This document shows positions 1 through 13,300 of a stretch of DNA of 64,000 nt, piece by piece. Source of the stretch: Galaxea fascicularis (Eukaryota; Cnidaria; Anthozoa; Scleractinia; Euphylliidae); contig OX419345.1 of NCBI GenBank assembly GCA_948470475.1, forward strand, positions 22,485,500 through 22,549,499. The letters are read 5' to 3'. The notes beneath the pieces were generated by a model. It saw only the letters and a program-made list of their open reading frames with translations. It made no database searches and was not told the origin of the DNA. How positions within the stretch are numbered: position 1 is the first letter of the stretch; each line of letters starts with the position of its first letter. The position numbers were made by a program, and so were the translations under genes.

Positions 1-1
1 C

Positions 2-982
2 ATTCACGAACAGGCAAGCACCCACCCAGCTACCCAACCCAACTACAACTGGAACTTTGACTCAGTGCCGGAAACACACGCACAGAGTCCATTGGATGCC
101 AACCCCACCAAAAGCAGTGTACAGCCTCAAGTAGGGACTGGTCCGTGGAGTCCTGGAAAGGAGGTCTCTCCAGTGATGGAAGAACTCAAAGATCTGAATT
201 TACCTTCTATTGAGGATGACCCAACTGTGCGAGCAGTGCAAAAAATTGTGGCCGAGGAGAACTTGTACGCAAACCAAAAGCGAAAGGCAATTCAAAGACA
301 CGAACAACAAGTTTCAAGTGCACCAAATAACCATCCACCAGGAAAGCTTGGAATATTTGGCCGGAATACTATACCAAGTGGTAAGGGCAAAGGTCATCAG
401 AGAAATACATTTCGAACGAACCAGGGAAAGAAAGAGATTCTTTCTGGAAAACGTAACATAAAGAAGAAACCGAATACAGGAGGCAGAGAAAGAAACGAAA
501 TTCCACATATTATACAAAACGATAAAAACATTTCCGGTCATCAGAAGTTGGGTATTCACCAGAGCAGACCAACGTCAAAAGAAAATTTCATTCGGAATGG
601 AACCAATCAGAAGGAATCTCACAGGCAAAGGATGACGGGAAGGGATATGAAATTGACTCGACCTGTCAGCGGAAGCAATCTTCCTCACGGCGGCAGAAAT
701 AACAGCGTAGTGAACAACTCTGTGGGTGTAACCATCCACAGAAACAACGGCAATAAAACAAAATCTTCTCTAAACGAAGACATACAGACAATTCACTCAA
801 ACGCAATCTTGAACAGTACGGTCAAAGCTATGGCCCCTGGCAAACAAAAATATAAAGGAGCAGCATTGAGGGAGAAAGAAGGAGGAAATGATAAATCAAC
901 CAAGACTTCAAGCGCTGATGAGATAAAGACAGAGAATACAATAAAGAAAAAAAAATCTAGTGAGGACTCCGCCCAGAAATAA
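2..982 (+). CDS. C-terminal exon of an unrecognised basic protein (5' partial)
   Basis: The frame is open from the left edge to a TAA stop at 980-982, so the true start lies outside the window; the first in-window start-like codon is a GTG at 65 and no ATG marks the beginning. About 326 residues are visible. The first third holds an acidic, possibly helical stretch (VMEELKDLNLPSIEDDPTVR, then a segment rich in A, E, K and Q). The rest is low-complexity, rich in K, R, N, G and S with no hydrophobic segment, and ends in a lysine cluster (KKKKSSEDSAQK). This looks like the disordered basic tail of a nuclear or cytoskeletal protein. I do not recognise the family. No acceptor site is visible, so the exon boundary is unknown. 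Confidence 0.55.
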   Translation: MHEQASTHPATQPNYNWNFDSVPETHAQSPLDANPTKSSVQPQVGTGPWSPGKEVSPVMEELKDLNLPSIEDDPTVRAVQKIVAEENLYANQKRKAIQRHEQQVSSAPNNHPPGKLGIFGRNTIPSGKGKGHQRNTFRTNQGKKEILSGKRNIKKKPNTGGRERNEIPHIIQNDKNISGHQKLGIHQSRPTSKENFIRNGTNQKESHRQRMTGRDMKLTRPVSGSNLPHGGRNNSVVNNSVGVTIHRNNGNKTKSSLNEDIQTIHSNAILNSTVKAMAPGKQKYKGAALREKEGGNDKSTKTSSADEIKTENTIKKKKSSEDSAQK

Positions 983-2277
983 TTGGATCCGTTCGTAGAC
1001 GCAAAACTGTTTGACGCAAAGCTTGGTAACCCTGTTTTCCTCGACATATTACCGTGGAAACAAAAGAATTTATAAAAGAACTATAGATAGTGAGCTGTGA
1101 TGAATGTTTGCTCAAGAATTATTAGCATTGCTATCATGATCATGATCATGATCATTTTTATGATAGTTATGCTTATTAGTAGTAACTCACCCTCAACGCA
1201 TTGTCCTGTAATTACTCAGTATCTAATTGTCCAAACGTGAACGGGGATTGTTGTTGAGGAATCGCCGAGATTGCGTTGTTATACCTAACGTATTTCAACT
1301 TCTCCTCAATGACAATTTAAAGTCGCAGAAATTAAATGATGATATTAAATATAGCTAGCCAGCAGGCGTTTATTTCGCCGCGTCCTTAATTAGGTATATG
1401 TAAAGTGTATTCTTCGGTGGAGAGGGTTGGAGCAAGTCTGTGGTTCTTTTCTTTGTGTGTTTTTCATAACTTGAGCGCAGACCCGAATGCAGGAACGTTT
1501 TATGGCCTTCTCAACGACAAACGTGTAAGCTAACACAGTATCTCTACTTAATTTGAATTGAAATATTAGGTCACCTAGGTCGCCACCTGGCCTTATCTCG
1601 GTAACGATGTAACTCCCTCCCCGAATGAAAAACGAATCCGTTTCTTCGGTGTTCGTTAAAGTAAAAGTTAACTGGCATATTCTATACTGAAGAAACTCAG
1701 GTGTTTTTAGTCCCAATTCAAGTTGAGTTCAATGCTTTAACGGAAGACTTCTGGAACAGATATTCCAGCGAAACAAATCCAAATACCTGCCTTTATTACT
1801 TAGTCAGTGAAGGAAAAGGCAGTGGCCTTTCGACCAAAGCAGAAAAAAGTTGAGTAAGAGCTTAGTGTTTTTGCTTTTTTGCACAGCCGTTTAAAAACTG
1901 TTAGAATTATGATAATCTATGCTGCGCGGTGGACTGTTGTGATTGGTTGTGTTTACAATTAGTTTTATGGCATGCGTCGCCATGTTTGTGGTTCGCTTTT
2001 TGGTTCTGGTTGTTGTGCTGATGGTCAATAGCACGTGTTACAGCAAGTTGTAAGAATAAAGTCCTGAGAAATTGTAAGTCGGCCAGATTTTTCTGCTAAC
2101 AAAAACTTTGGGAATGGCGAAGGAAATGCAGTGTGTTTACGGAAACTTGCTTTATCCCTGGTCAGATACATCTGTAACACTATGATGTGAAAATTGATGC
2201 CAATAAGTACAAAAGTAATTTCAAATTCCAGTTCTTTGTCATCCTCCAAAAGGTGTCGAATATTGACTGGCCTCATA
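983..2277. other. Intergenic sequence, no gene recognised
   Basis: Contains a short direct repeat of ATGATC (about 1134-1157), palindromic within each unit. A 108-residue frame on the minus strand (1390-1716) has no recognisable domain and no splice or codon-use support. Nothing else stands out. Confidence 0.5.
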
Positions 2278-2836
2278 CAGTCAACTCTCTCATAGCGACC
2301 ACTTCTCGTAAGCGACTACTTTATAAATAACCGTTTTGTTTCTCGGTCAAACGCTATTTCAAAAGCTCTCCCGTTAGCGTCCACCACTTTACGTCAGAAA
2401 TTCGACATTTTCTTTTGTTTTCTGTTTCCAGTAAGCCACCACCAACATGATCACGTCTGATCGTTATAAATGATCACTCAAATGTCACAAAAGTCAAGTT
2501 TTTAATAACGTTGACCCGGAGTGTGAACAGAGAATAACAGTTTACACACAAAAATGATGGCTATGATTATATCTGTTGGTAAACAGGATTTGGTACAGTG
2601 ATCTGTAGCAAAATCTTATACAAAGTATCAACAGTAGTATAAGATTTTCCAGGCGTTATTCGATGTGAAATATACCAGTGCCTGTAATCTTTTCCCTGAG
2701 CCTTATTTTACCTAAAAAGGTAATTTCTTCATGTAATCAGTTAATCTGTTCAGTTTTGGGTTTATTTTATTGATTTTTCTCCTAAGTGACCACTCTGTCG
2801 TGCACGAAGGATGGTCATTTACCGGAGAGTTGACTG
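2278..2836. mobile_element. Non-autonomous DNA transposon with 12-bp terminal inverted repeats
   Basis: The left end CAGTCAACTCTC (2278-2289) is exactly inverted at the right end GAGAGTTGACTG (2825-2836). Inside both ends lie further related stretches with GCGACCACT-like and GTGACCACT-like words. A TA dinucleotide precedes the left end, as expected for a Tc1/mariner or pogo-type insertion, but no TA follows the right end, so the copy is old or the edge is slightly off. No transposase frame is present. Confidence 0.6.
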
Positions 2837-3087
2837 CCGGGCATAGGCGAGGGATTTTACCTCGCTTCATTTTTTCTGTTCAAATGCCCAACCCAAAGGA
2901 TGTTATCATTGTTCAGAAGAGTACAAATTCCCCACTAAAGGTTAAAGTCAAATGTCCCGACCCACAGCCGGGCTGCAATGATCAAAAGCCCCTGCCACGG
3001 GCAGACGTCTTACGTCAAATACCCCGCCTATTCCCGACCTCCCCCCGCTGCGGCTTAACATTTAATAGCTCTAACAAAACTGCGACT

Positions 3088-3869
3088 TAGCACCCACAAA
3101 TTAGCCATAGAGACAGGACGTTATTCGAGACCGTTCAAGAAACCTGCAGAAAGAATTTGCCCAAGTTGTAAAATAGAAATGGAGGACGAATACCATTTTC
3201 TAAATACATGCCCTGCTTACCAGGAAAAAAGATGTTCGTTACTAGATTATCTGGAAAAAGAATATAGAATAAAAATAAGCAGAATGTCACCTAACAAAAT
3301 ATTAATGTTGTAAAGAACTAAGCGCCTTCTCATTAGTAACTATTGTCTTTTTTCTTTTCAAGAATGTTTGTTAGTTCGTTGTGCGTGTGGAATGTAGTTC
3401 AGCGTGCCAGTCAAGTAATTTATTGTAATATATTCGTTTTTAGTATTTAAGCCCATGTAATCGTTTTCAGTGTGCTTTTCACGTTCGCTGACGAACAGTT
3501 ACGCCCTTCGGAAAGCAGTTACGCTTAGCGCAGTTGTATTGAATCTACATCGCCGAATTCTGTGCAGTTTCCTCCCAGCTACTAACAAATTTTTAACCGC
3601 TTTACAAGAATCGCTTTCAAGAACCGCGTACAACCGCTTCCAAGTACCGACTACAATCGCCTTCAAGATCCGCCTATCGTAACAACCTAAGTCCATTAAA
3701 GTGTGTTAAAAAGTTAGTAAACCATGCTGGAGTGTTTCTCTCCCTTGTGGAAGTTTCACATGTTTCTAGTAAACCCCCCTAGCGAAAATGCTAAAATACA
3801 AAAACTAATAGCAAAACATATATTCGAATGCTTTGAAAAAAGAAAAGGGGAAGACGGCAAAAAGTAAAT
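3088..3869 (+). pseudogene. LINE reverse-transcriptase C-terminal remnant, split by an insertion
   Basis: The frame from about 3088 reads LSTHKLAIETGRYSRP, then a cysteine/histidine cluster (ICPSCKIEMEDEYHFLNTC), typical of the region after the RT domain in non-LTR retrotransposons. It is lost near 3310. A matching tail resumes about 450 bp later at 3775-3868 (PPSENAKIQKLIAKHIFECF, then EKRKGEDGKK and stop), which resembles the C-terminal end of the same kind of protein. The two parts are separated by unrelated sequence flanked by GTAAA on both sides. The fragment is non-functional. Confidence 0.65.
3315..3768. mobile_element. Insertion inside the LINE remnant, possibly a solo LTR
   Basis: This 454-bp stretch interrupts the LINE-like reading frame. 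GTAAA occurs at 3310-3314 and again at 3769-3773, consistent with a 5-bp target-site duplication. Inside, TATTTAAG (about 3443) is TATA-like. The ends do not show the usual TG...CA of LTRs, so the class is unsure. A tandem of related short words (CGCTTTACAAGAATCGC, CGCTTCCAAGTACCG and similar) occurs around 3597-3675. Confidence 0.4.
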
Positions 3870-3991
3870 ACTCTAGGACTTAATCAGTTAATAACTTATT
3901 AGCCATATATATTTTTGTTGTCTGTAATTTTTAGTTATTTGGAAATCGTAGTTGATACACTATTTATTGTATAAGACTGCAAATGAAAACA

Positions 3992-4011
3992 TGTCTGTCT
4001 GTCTGTCTGTA
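3992..4011. repeat. (TGTC)n microsatellite
   Basis: Four to five tandem TGTC units lie about 300 bp upstream of the CPD start codon. Confidence 0.8.
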
Positions 4012-4310
4012 GGTGCATTATTTCTATAAAATATTCAGTATAAAGATCAATGCATGGTGTATACAGCTGTGTTTGCAGACATTGAATCAATAGTATATTG
4101 TTACATTTTATCGCAACTGAGGCGACTTCCTTTCTTACTGGATGAGTTCAGACACGAAAGTCAAGTAAATTGCACGAATTACAACTACAACATAATCTAA
4201 ATTTGCAGCACATAGATCCACAATTCGAGCGGGGAGGGGGCGTGATAAAATAATGTTCCTTGTCACGTGTCAGGTGAAACAAACAATAGACTACCAAGTC
4301 AAGAAGTAAA

Positions 4311-7300
4311 ATGGCGACTGGAAAGTATATTTTCTTCCTGATAGTCCTTGCTTGTGCCGTGGTAATACAGCCAAGAAGGCATTGTCATGGTCGGGATAAA
4401 GTTAGCGTCCAGTGTTTAGTAGGTCGAGGCTATATAAATAACGATCATTTAGGACGTCTGCTGCGTTATTTCGAACGTCACCACAGAAACATTGCTCGAC
4501 TTCACAGCATCGGACAATCTGTGAATAAAGGTCAATTATGGGCCATGCAGATAACAGATAAACCACTCGAGAGAGAACCAGGAGAACCAATGTTTAAATA
4601 TGTCGCAAATATGCACGGCAATGAAGTGATAGGGAGGCAAGTGTTAATCTATTTTATCGCTTATTTACTTGAAAATTACGGCCGAGATGAACGTATTACC
4701 AAACTAATTAACAACACTGATATATTTATTATGCCTTCGTTAAACCCTGATGGATTTAAGAAATCAAGAGAAGGAGTTTGTGGTGGAGGTATTGGACGTA
4801 ATAACCACAACGGCGTTGATCTAAACCGTGATTTTCCCGATCAGTTCAATAATTGGAACAACTACGACCTTGATTCTGCACAACCGGAAACTAAAGCCAT
4901 GATCAAATGGATACATGAAAACCCTTTCGTGCTGTCAGCAAATTTACACGGAGGGGCCTTGGTGGCAAGCTATCCTTTTGACAGCAATAAAGAACATCAG
5001 CAGGTTGGAAGATACAGTGCATCACCAGATGATCAAGTATTCCGACATTTAGCAAGTACATATGCCAAAAATCATAAAACTATGAGTACGAGTCGTGAGT
5101 GTGGTGAGTTTGAAGGGGGCATAACTAATGGTGCCTACTGGTATGATGTACTGGGAGGAATGCAAGATGTCAACTATCTAATAAGCAATTGTTTTGAGAT
5201 CACACTTGAACTGTCTTGTTGCAAACACCCACTCCGCTCTTATTTGCCAATAGAATGGGAAAATAACCGTGAAGCCCTTTTAGCCTATTTGGAACAAGTT
5301 CATCGAGGCATCAAGGGATTTGTGAAGAATCCTCAAGGAGTTGGTATTCAGCATGCAGTTATTCATGTTCAGGGGATTGACCATAATGTAACAACAGCAT
5401 CACATGGTGACTTCTGGAGAATTTTAGTAAATGGGATCTATACAGTCAGTGCTTTTGCTTCTGGATATGAGGGTAAAACCATCAGCAATGTTAGAGTAAC
5501 AGATGGAGAGGCTACACAATTAGAGTTTGTTCTTATTAACGATGACAGTCAAAGCAATGACGTAAACGAGGTACACCCATATGTGCAGCACATTCCATGG
5601 CTTAAACCAAGACAATTATCCAAACGAGACTTGAGTTCAAATCTTCAATTACTAGATCCACATGTTCAAGTACCTTTTACAAGCATTCCAACTACAGCTG
5701 AAGTGTTCACTCAAGTTGTTAAAGACTGGGAAAAACCAAGAATCTTCAGACATCATAATTATAATGATATGGTAACATTTTTACGCACCTTAGCAAACTT
5801 ATATCCAAACATTACTAGACTGTATTCTGTGGGTAAGTCTGTGCAGAACAGAGAACTGTGGGTGATTGAAATTACAGACAATCCAGGAATTCATGAGCTT
5901 GGTGAACCTGAGTTCAAGTATGTAGGAAACATGCATGGTGATGAAGTGATAGGAAGGGAAACTCTTTTACTTTTAAGTCAGTCACTTTGTGAGAACTATC
6001 AGAAAGTTCCTGCAATAACAGCACTTGTAGATTACACTAGAATTCATATCATGCCGTCAATGAACCCTGATGGTTACGAAAGGGCTACAGAAGGACAAAA
6101 TTCTGGTCCGGGACGTGAAAATGCTAAAAATGTTGACTTGAACAGAAATTTTCCAGATCAATTTTTTCCCAATCTCAACGCCAATCATCAGCCTGAAACA
6201 ACTGCTGTGATGAATTGGATCAAGGCAACTCCGTTTGTGTTATCAGCTAATCTTCATGGAGGTTCCATTGTTGCAAACTACCCATTTGATGACACACCAT
6301 CTGGCAGAGAAGGCTACAGCCGCAGTCCTGATGATGCTGTGTTTCAGCAGCTAGCTCTCTCATATTCCAAAGCACATCCAGTCATGGGAGGAGGAAGGCC
6401 ATGTCCTGCATATCCAGATGAGTACTTTCGGGATGGTATCACTAATGGTGCACACTGGTATGTCGTTAAGGGAGGCATGCAGGATTATAATTACCTTCAC
6501 TCAAACTGTTTTGAACTCACCATAGAAATGAGTTGTAAAAAGTTTCCTGTTCAGTCCACATTGCAGTCTTATTGGGATGCTAACAAAGTTTCACTGTTGA
6601 CATTCTTGTCTCAAGTGCATACTGGCATCAAGGGATTCATACAAAGTGAGACTGGAGCTGCAATAAATCATGCCATCATTTCTGTCTCTGGGATAAACCA
6701 TGACATCTATTCTGCACATGATGGAGATTATTGGCGACTTCTCATCCCTGGACAATATTCTGTCAGTGTGTCTGCCCCAGGTTATATATCTGCTACTAAA
6801 AGCATTACAGTATCTCCTGGACTTGCTACAGAATTAAATTTTGTACTGACACAGCCAATCCCTTCTATGGTTCAAGCCCCCAATCAGACATTCACCACCA
6901 CTCTGAACCTGTTTCCTGTTGAAAACCCCTCTGAAGGAGCAGATCACTCCTCACTGCCACCTTCTATTCCTGTTGTATCAAGACCTGTAGAAGTACAGTC
7001 AACTAGCACAACACAAAACACGATACAAGTTCCTATGTCATCTTCAACATTAGCTACAGTAGGTAGGTAAAATCCTTGGTGATTAAATCTTTGACTTCTC
7101 TTAGTGACATTATATAATCTGGGGTACAGATCACACAAGTTATGGAAATCATTTAAAATTATGGTCAAAAACTGTGTTGATGTTTGTATACCAAATGTAG
7201 ATTGCAGATAATAGAACAAAAAATGGGCAAATGAAGTTTGACTAAATTGACACTTGAACACAGTTCTGTAGCATCTGATTCATCTCCAAATTTATAATGC

Positions 7301-10300
7301 TGTAATTGCATTACAGGGTTGGGAAGAACTCCTTTCAAGACCTAGTATATGATATTTTTCATATTTTTCTTTCTTTTGTTAGAGCACATGCCACAATTTT
7401 CTCATCATACCTACCATGAGATGACTTTGTTTCTTCAAGAACAAGCCAGCAAATGCTCTAGTATTACCAGAATGACACAACTTGGAAAGAGTCGTCAAGG
7501 GAAACCAATTTATGCCATGATCATGACAGATGCTTTGCAACAGAGTCATCAGAAACCTCAGGTTGGTCTCATTGGCAGCCTACAGGGTACAGATATCATA
7601 GGGAAAGAGCTTCTTCTAAAGTTGATTGAATACTTGTGCAGTGCTTACCAACAGAAACAAGACAGAGTGATCAGACTTCTTCAAACAACAACTGTTCACA
7701 TTGTGCCAGCTGTTGATGTGGATGGGAATGAGAAGGTAACTGCTGGTGACTGTAAAGGAAAACTGGAGCCTAAAGATGACTTGTCCATGAGCTTTTATTA
7801 CAACCTGAGTTCAGTACCAGTCAGCAGTGAAAAGGTCAGAAGTCTTATCACATTTTGAGCTGTTCATTTGTATCTCCAAGAGCACACAGAATTTGTTGTC
7901 TTATGGTGGCAATTGTTGTATTCTTTACAGTTATCCAAGTCTACTGTTGATGAGCCTCAAGAGGTCAACCATGTCAAGGCTTGGATAAAAAACAACAACT
8001 TTTCTCTTCTAGCTGACTTCAGTGGAGGAGAGATGGTGGCAAGGTAGGTATCAGAAATAAAACAGTGATAGCAAATTGTTGTTTCCCTTCTACTTAAGTT
8101 AAACAGTCAACAGGGCAATGGCTTTCTTTGTAATACATGTGGTTTATTGTTCATTTGAAATGGAGATTACAGTATCTGAGATCAATAAGACCTGTATTTG
8201 TTCAATGGTTTCTCAGGTAAGTCATGCTTTGAATTCTTTCAGCTATCTTATCTTGACTAGTGAATTAAGGTTTGAATTAACTGCAGCTGGGATTCAATTT
8301 ATTTTTTCTTGCTTATTGAAGTTTTATTGACCAGGATTTCATCCAGTTAACGGTTGTCAGAAAGTTTTGAAGTAGGTGGCTATTTTGTCACATTATTCTA
8401 AGCAAGGACTCGAAAAGTCAGACGAATATTCCAGCAGAGTAACTGGCCAGGAAAACGAAGTTAGTGTTGATATTTGTAATTTGCTTTTTTCTGTCTGCAT
8501 TTGACAACCCTGAGTAACTCATCTAAATTTGTACAACGTGCATTGCTGCACCTGGCCCTTTGATTGTAGTGCAACAGCGGTAAAAAAGGTCCATCATCAT
8601 CATCATCAACTTTAAGTGTCAGAGTTACAAGCCGGCTATCTGGAAAAAGAGCCTACTAATTGGGGACATCTTGTCCATGCATGGTTACACCATGTTGGTA
8701 TGGTATGTGCTTGTAGAAAAGAGAAATGTGTTTTCTCTGAATGGGCTAATTCGTTTATCACATTTAAAACAAATAAAATCAAAGGACTGAACCTCCCAAA
8801 ACAGATTTCTCCTTTTTGTTTTCACAGATATCCAATGAGTTTTCCCGTGAGTGGCCGTGATCATGTCAAGGGTACAGTGATATTTGGTGCCTTGGTTAAA
8901 GAGCTTGCCCTTGCTTACTCTACCAAGCATCCCACAATGCACCTTGGAGAGAGTTGTAATGAATCTGCTGCGGGCTTTGATAATGGGATTGTAAATGGTG
9001 CCCAATGGAAAGACCTTCATTACACCATGCAAGATTATGCGCACTTGACTCTCAATATTCCTCAATTATCTTTCTTTATTTCTTGTTGTAAGTTCCCACC
9101 GGCTAAAGAGCTAGGTGACATCTGGGAAGCAAACCGTGAATCACTTTTAGCATTCTTGGGTAAATCTCATGAAGGCATTCAAGGTGTTATTCACACCCTT
9201 GACCACAGACCGGTCAACAGCTCCACGGTGACCATTAAAAGCTCGAGTGGTTCATTTGTCCTTAAACAACATGATTCAAGCTTTCGCCAGCTCTTGCCAA
9301 AAGGAAAGTACAAGGTCACAGCACATGCGCTAGGCTACGCAAGCGTGACGAAAGAGGTTATAGTAAAGGATGGCTCCGAAACTGCCCTGATGTTCAATTT
9401 GCATGAGAAACCAAGATTCTCTCATCACAAGTATGCGGCGATGGAAAGTTTTCTGAGAGATATATCGTCTAAATGTCCAAATATCAGCAGGCTGTACAGC
9501 ATTGGGCAGACGGTGCAGTACCGTAATATCTGGGTTATGGAGATCTCTGATAACCCAGGGATACATGAACCAGGTGAACCGGAGTTCAGATATGTAGGCG
9601 GGGTACACGGCAATGAAGCAGTCGGTAAAGAAATGCTCCTGCTTATGATTCAGCACCTGTGTTTGAGTTATGGCAAAGATGATTTGGTGACTCGGCTGGT
9701 GAACAGCACCCGCATCCACATCCTTCCCGCCCTGAACGCTGACGGGTTTGAAGTGGCAACAGAAGGCAACTGCGTGTCCAATAAAGGAAGGAATAACGCA
9801 AGAGACGTGGATTTAAACTCCAATTTCCCAGGTATATTGTAGGTTGTAAAGTGTACTACCATGAGGGCTTGAATTGGACAATTTCAATGTTCTTGTCTGC
9901 TACAGAGCCGCAACTTGTCACAACTTGTGGCTATTGTTTCCTTTTCTCAAAAACTTTGACAGTTGAAAGCCTTGGCACACAAAGCCTCCACTACATACCT
10001 TTTTAACTGCTTTGACCTCTTGTCAAAGAAAATTTTGAACCCAGCGTGTTAGTTTGGGTTGGTAAAAGTTGACATTTTCGAGAACCCCAGTTGGCATCTG
10101 TTATTTTCAAAAAAGACAGATCATACGATATTGGCCAATGGAGACTAAAATAGTAACAGCCATAATTACAGTAAGAACGCCCTTAATTGTTAGTGTTCTC
10201 AAACAATGTTACTTCACAGGGGTGTACGACTCAGCACGAAAGACGTTTGAAGCCGAAACAAACGCGATAATGAAGTGGATGAAGCAGTACCCGTTTGTTC

Positions 10301-13300
10301 TGTCGGCCAGTCTCCTTGGGGGCTCACTGGTAGCACATTACCCCTATGATGCCCATCCGCAAGGTCGCTCGCTTCCCAACCCCACACCTGATGACGATGT
10401 CTTCCGTTACCTAGCAACCTCGTACTCCAACTCGCATCCCCTAATGCATTATGGGAAGCCATTGTGCCCAGGCCCTTCTGTACAAGAAAAGTTCCCCAAC
10501 GGGATCACGAACGGTGCAGCGTGGGAGAGCAAAAGTGGTGGAATGAAGGATTATGTTTATGAGAATACCAACTGCTTTGAGATCAGTGTGCATATGGGCT
10601 GTTGTAAGTTCCCATTTTCTAAGGATTTAGACCACCAGTGGAAGGAACACAAGGAGCCCCTTTTCTTATTCATGTTTCAGGTAAGATATTCATTAACTTT
10701 TATATCTACCCGGATTTTTGAAAACAGGGTCGCAGGAAAGTTATACTAAGCCTTGTTTATTTTAGTACTGAGGTGTGTTTCCCCCTTCTATTCTTCTTCG
10801 TCTTTGCTTGTGCTGGGGGGAGCGACGATGGCAATTAGCTGATTAGTAAGAGAAAGTTAACATTGAAAGTTGAAATAAGCTCTTTCCTCGTCCCCCCCCC
10901 CCCCTACCCTCTCCCTCCTCCCTTTTAATACTCTTTATTTGGTCCCACTCTCTCTCTCTCTCTCTTTCTTAAGAAAATTTGCATGAATTTGAAATCTTAG
11001 CGTAGGCTTAGTTTCAAACGGAGTCAGTATATTTAGCTTTCCTGTTCACTTCCTAGAGCAAAGTTTTCCTTAGAGCATCATGAAGCTCAGTGAGGGAAAA
11101 ATTCTAGCGAGATGCAGTATCTGCCTCGTCTAATAACCTTCGTGCGTATTTATGTTGTCGGGGCTATGAAGTCGACTGTTAGGCGCAGTGAAGGTTATTG
11201 TAGAGCTTTGCTTTCGGAGGTAAGGAGTCTTTAGCCTCAAAACGTAGGTGTCAGGGTTGATTTGTAAGCGCAGATGGTGAAATTGGACTTGACTTTTGAC
11301 CAGGCTAAAGACTTAGTAAAAATTGAGCAAGAAACAAGGGCTTGACGGAAGTTCGCTTGAAATCGTTTTTCAACATCCGGGACTTCAAGTAACTATCAGG
11401 CGACGACAAGATTTGCCTCGGTATTTCTGCGCGAAAACCGTAAGTTTTTCCAGTTTCTTGACTTGTTACCGCCCTTGCGGCTTTAGCGATTCTATGCTAG
11501 TGATCTGATAAGTGATGTGATAATTTGAAGTGTCATAATGTGTGATTTCCGGCCTCAAATCTAGTCGTAACATTTGCCACATGTTTACGTAGATGTAATT
11601 TACCAAGAGCTTGCTGTTATTTGTGTTAGCCACCAGGGAATTCGGTTTAAAACGTTGCTTGATTTCGTGCAAATCGATGCCTCTTTCCGACGGCAACTTT
11701 GCTCTCGGCAAGGCCGACGTTTCAAAGCAAGATTTGGGCAAAACTGACACTACTGCCCACACGATAGTTCAGGTCAGAGGTTACGTCGATTTCATGTCTA
11801 ATTATACAGCAAATAGCCATGTTCTTTTTTTTTTCCTTTCGTCGACACTGTAATCTGGTAATAAGCAAAAAGTTAAGTGTCCTTGTTGAACAACGGAGGT
11901 AATAGCAAAGGAAGTTCTAAAAAGCCTCGAATTTTCGTAGACCTGGTTTTCATAAGGTCGGGTATATATTTCACAGGATTAGCAAATATGGGGACTGATT
12001 TCACAGCCAAACTTGTTCAAATCACAACTCTTTTCGCGTACAAATGTTACAGACCTTAGAAGACGGCTTTCAAGCCTAACATAAGTCCCCGATCTTCACA
12101 ATGTCTGCACTTTAAGCAAGTCACTAGTATTCTAAGGTAATTTATGTCATGGCTATGACCAAGAGCACAGTTTCATGTCTAAAGATTTGATCATCTAAAG
12201 GCAACTTCTCTGCTTTTCGCACTTAGAACTCTTCATTTGAACGTTTCCTATCGTTTTAAGTTGAATATGAAAGAATTCTGTGCAATTCGACCGATATGCT
12301 TGAGATATCTACCCGGATTTTTGAAAACAGGGTCGCAGGAAAGTTATACTAAGCCTTGTTTATTTTAGTACTGAGGTGTGTTTCCCCCTTCTATTCTTCT
12401 TCGTCTTTGCTTGTGCTGGGGGGAGCGACGATGGCAATTAGCTGATTAGTAAGAGAAAGTTAACATTGAAAGTTGAAATAAGCTCTTTCCTCGTCCCCCC
12501 CCCCCCCCTACCCTCTCCCTCCTCCCTTTTAATACTCTTTATTTGGTCCCACTCTCTCTCTCTCTCTCTTTCTTAAGAAAATTTGCATGAATTTGAAATC
12601 TTAGCGTAGGCTTAGTTTCAAACGGAGTCAGTATATTTAGCTTTCCTGTTCACTTCCTAGAGCAAAGTTTTCCTTAGAGCATCATGAAGCTCAGTGAGGG
12701 AAAAATTCTAGCGAGATGCAGTATCTGCCTCGTCTAATAACCTTCGTGCGTATTTATGTTGTCGGGGCTATGAAGTCGACTGTTAGGCGCAGTGAAGGTT
12801 ATTGTAGAGCTTTGCTTTCGGAGGTAAGGAGTCTTTAGCCTCAAAACGTAGGTGTCAGGGTTGATTTGTAAGCGCAGATGGTGAAATTGGACTTGACTTT
12901 TGACCAGGCTAAAGACTTAGTAAAAATTGAGCAAGAAACAAGGGCTTGACGGAAGTTCGCTTGAAATCGTTTTTCAACATCCGGGACTTCAAGTAACTAT
13001 CAGGCGACGACAAGATTTGCCTCGGTATTTCTGCGCGAAAACCGTAAGTTTTTCCAGTTTCTTGACTTGTTACCGCCCTTGCGGCTTTAGCGATTCTATG
13101 CTAGTGATCTGATAAGTGATGTGATAATTTGAAGTGTCATAATGTGTGATTTCCGGCCTCAAATCTAGTCGTAACATTTGCCACATGTTTACGTAGATGT
13201 AATTTACCAAGAGCTTGCTGTTATTTGTGTTAGCCACCAGGGAATTCGGTTTAAAACGTTGCTTGATTTCGTGCAAATCGATGCCTCTTTCCGACGGCAA

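Noticed and set aside
1134..1157. CRISPR-like or regulatory array at the ATGATC repeat
   Set aside because: Units of six bases without spacers in an animal genome; a simple repeat.
1390..1716. 108-residue minus-strand frame
   Set aside because: No recognisable domain, no splice signals, ordinary chance length for this composition.
8118..8330. 70-residue frame in a CPD intron
   Set aside because: Lies between CPD exons 3 and 4, where the correct phase skips it; nothing recognisable.
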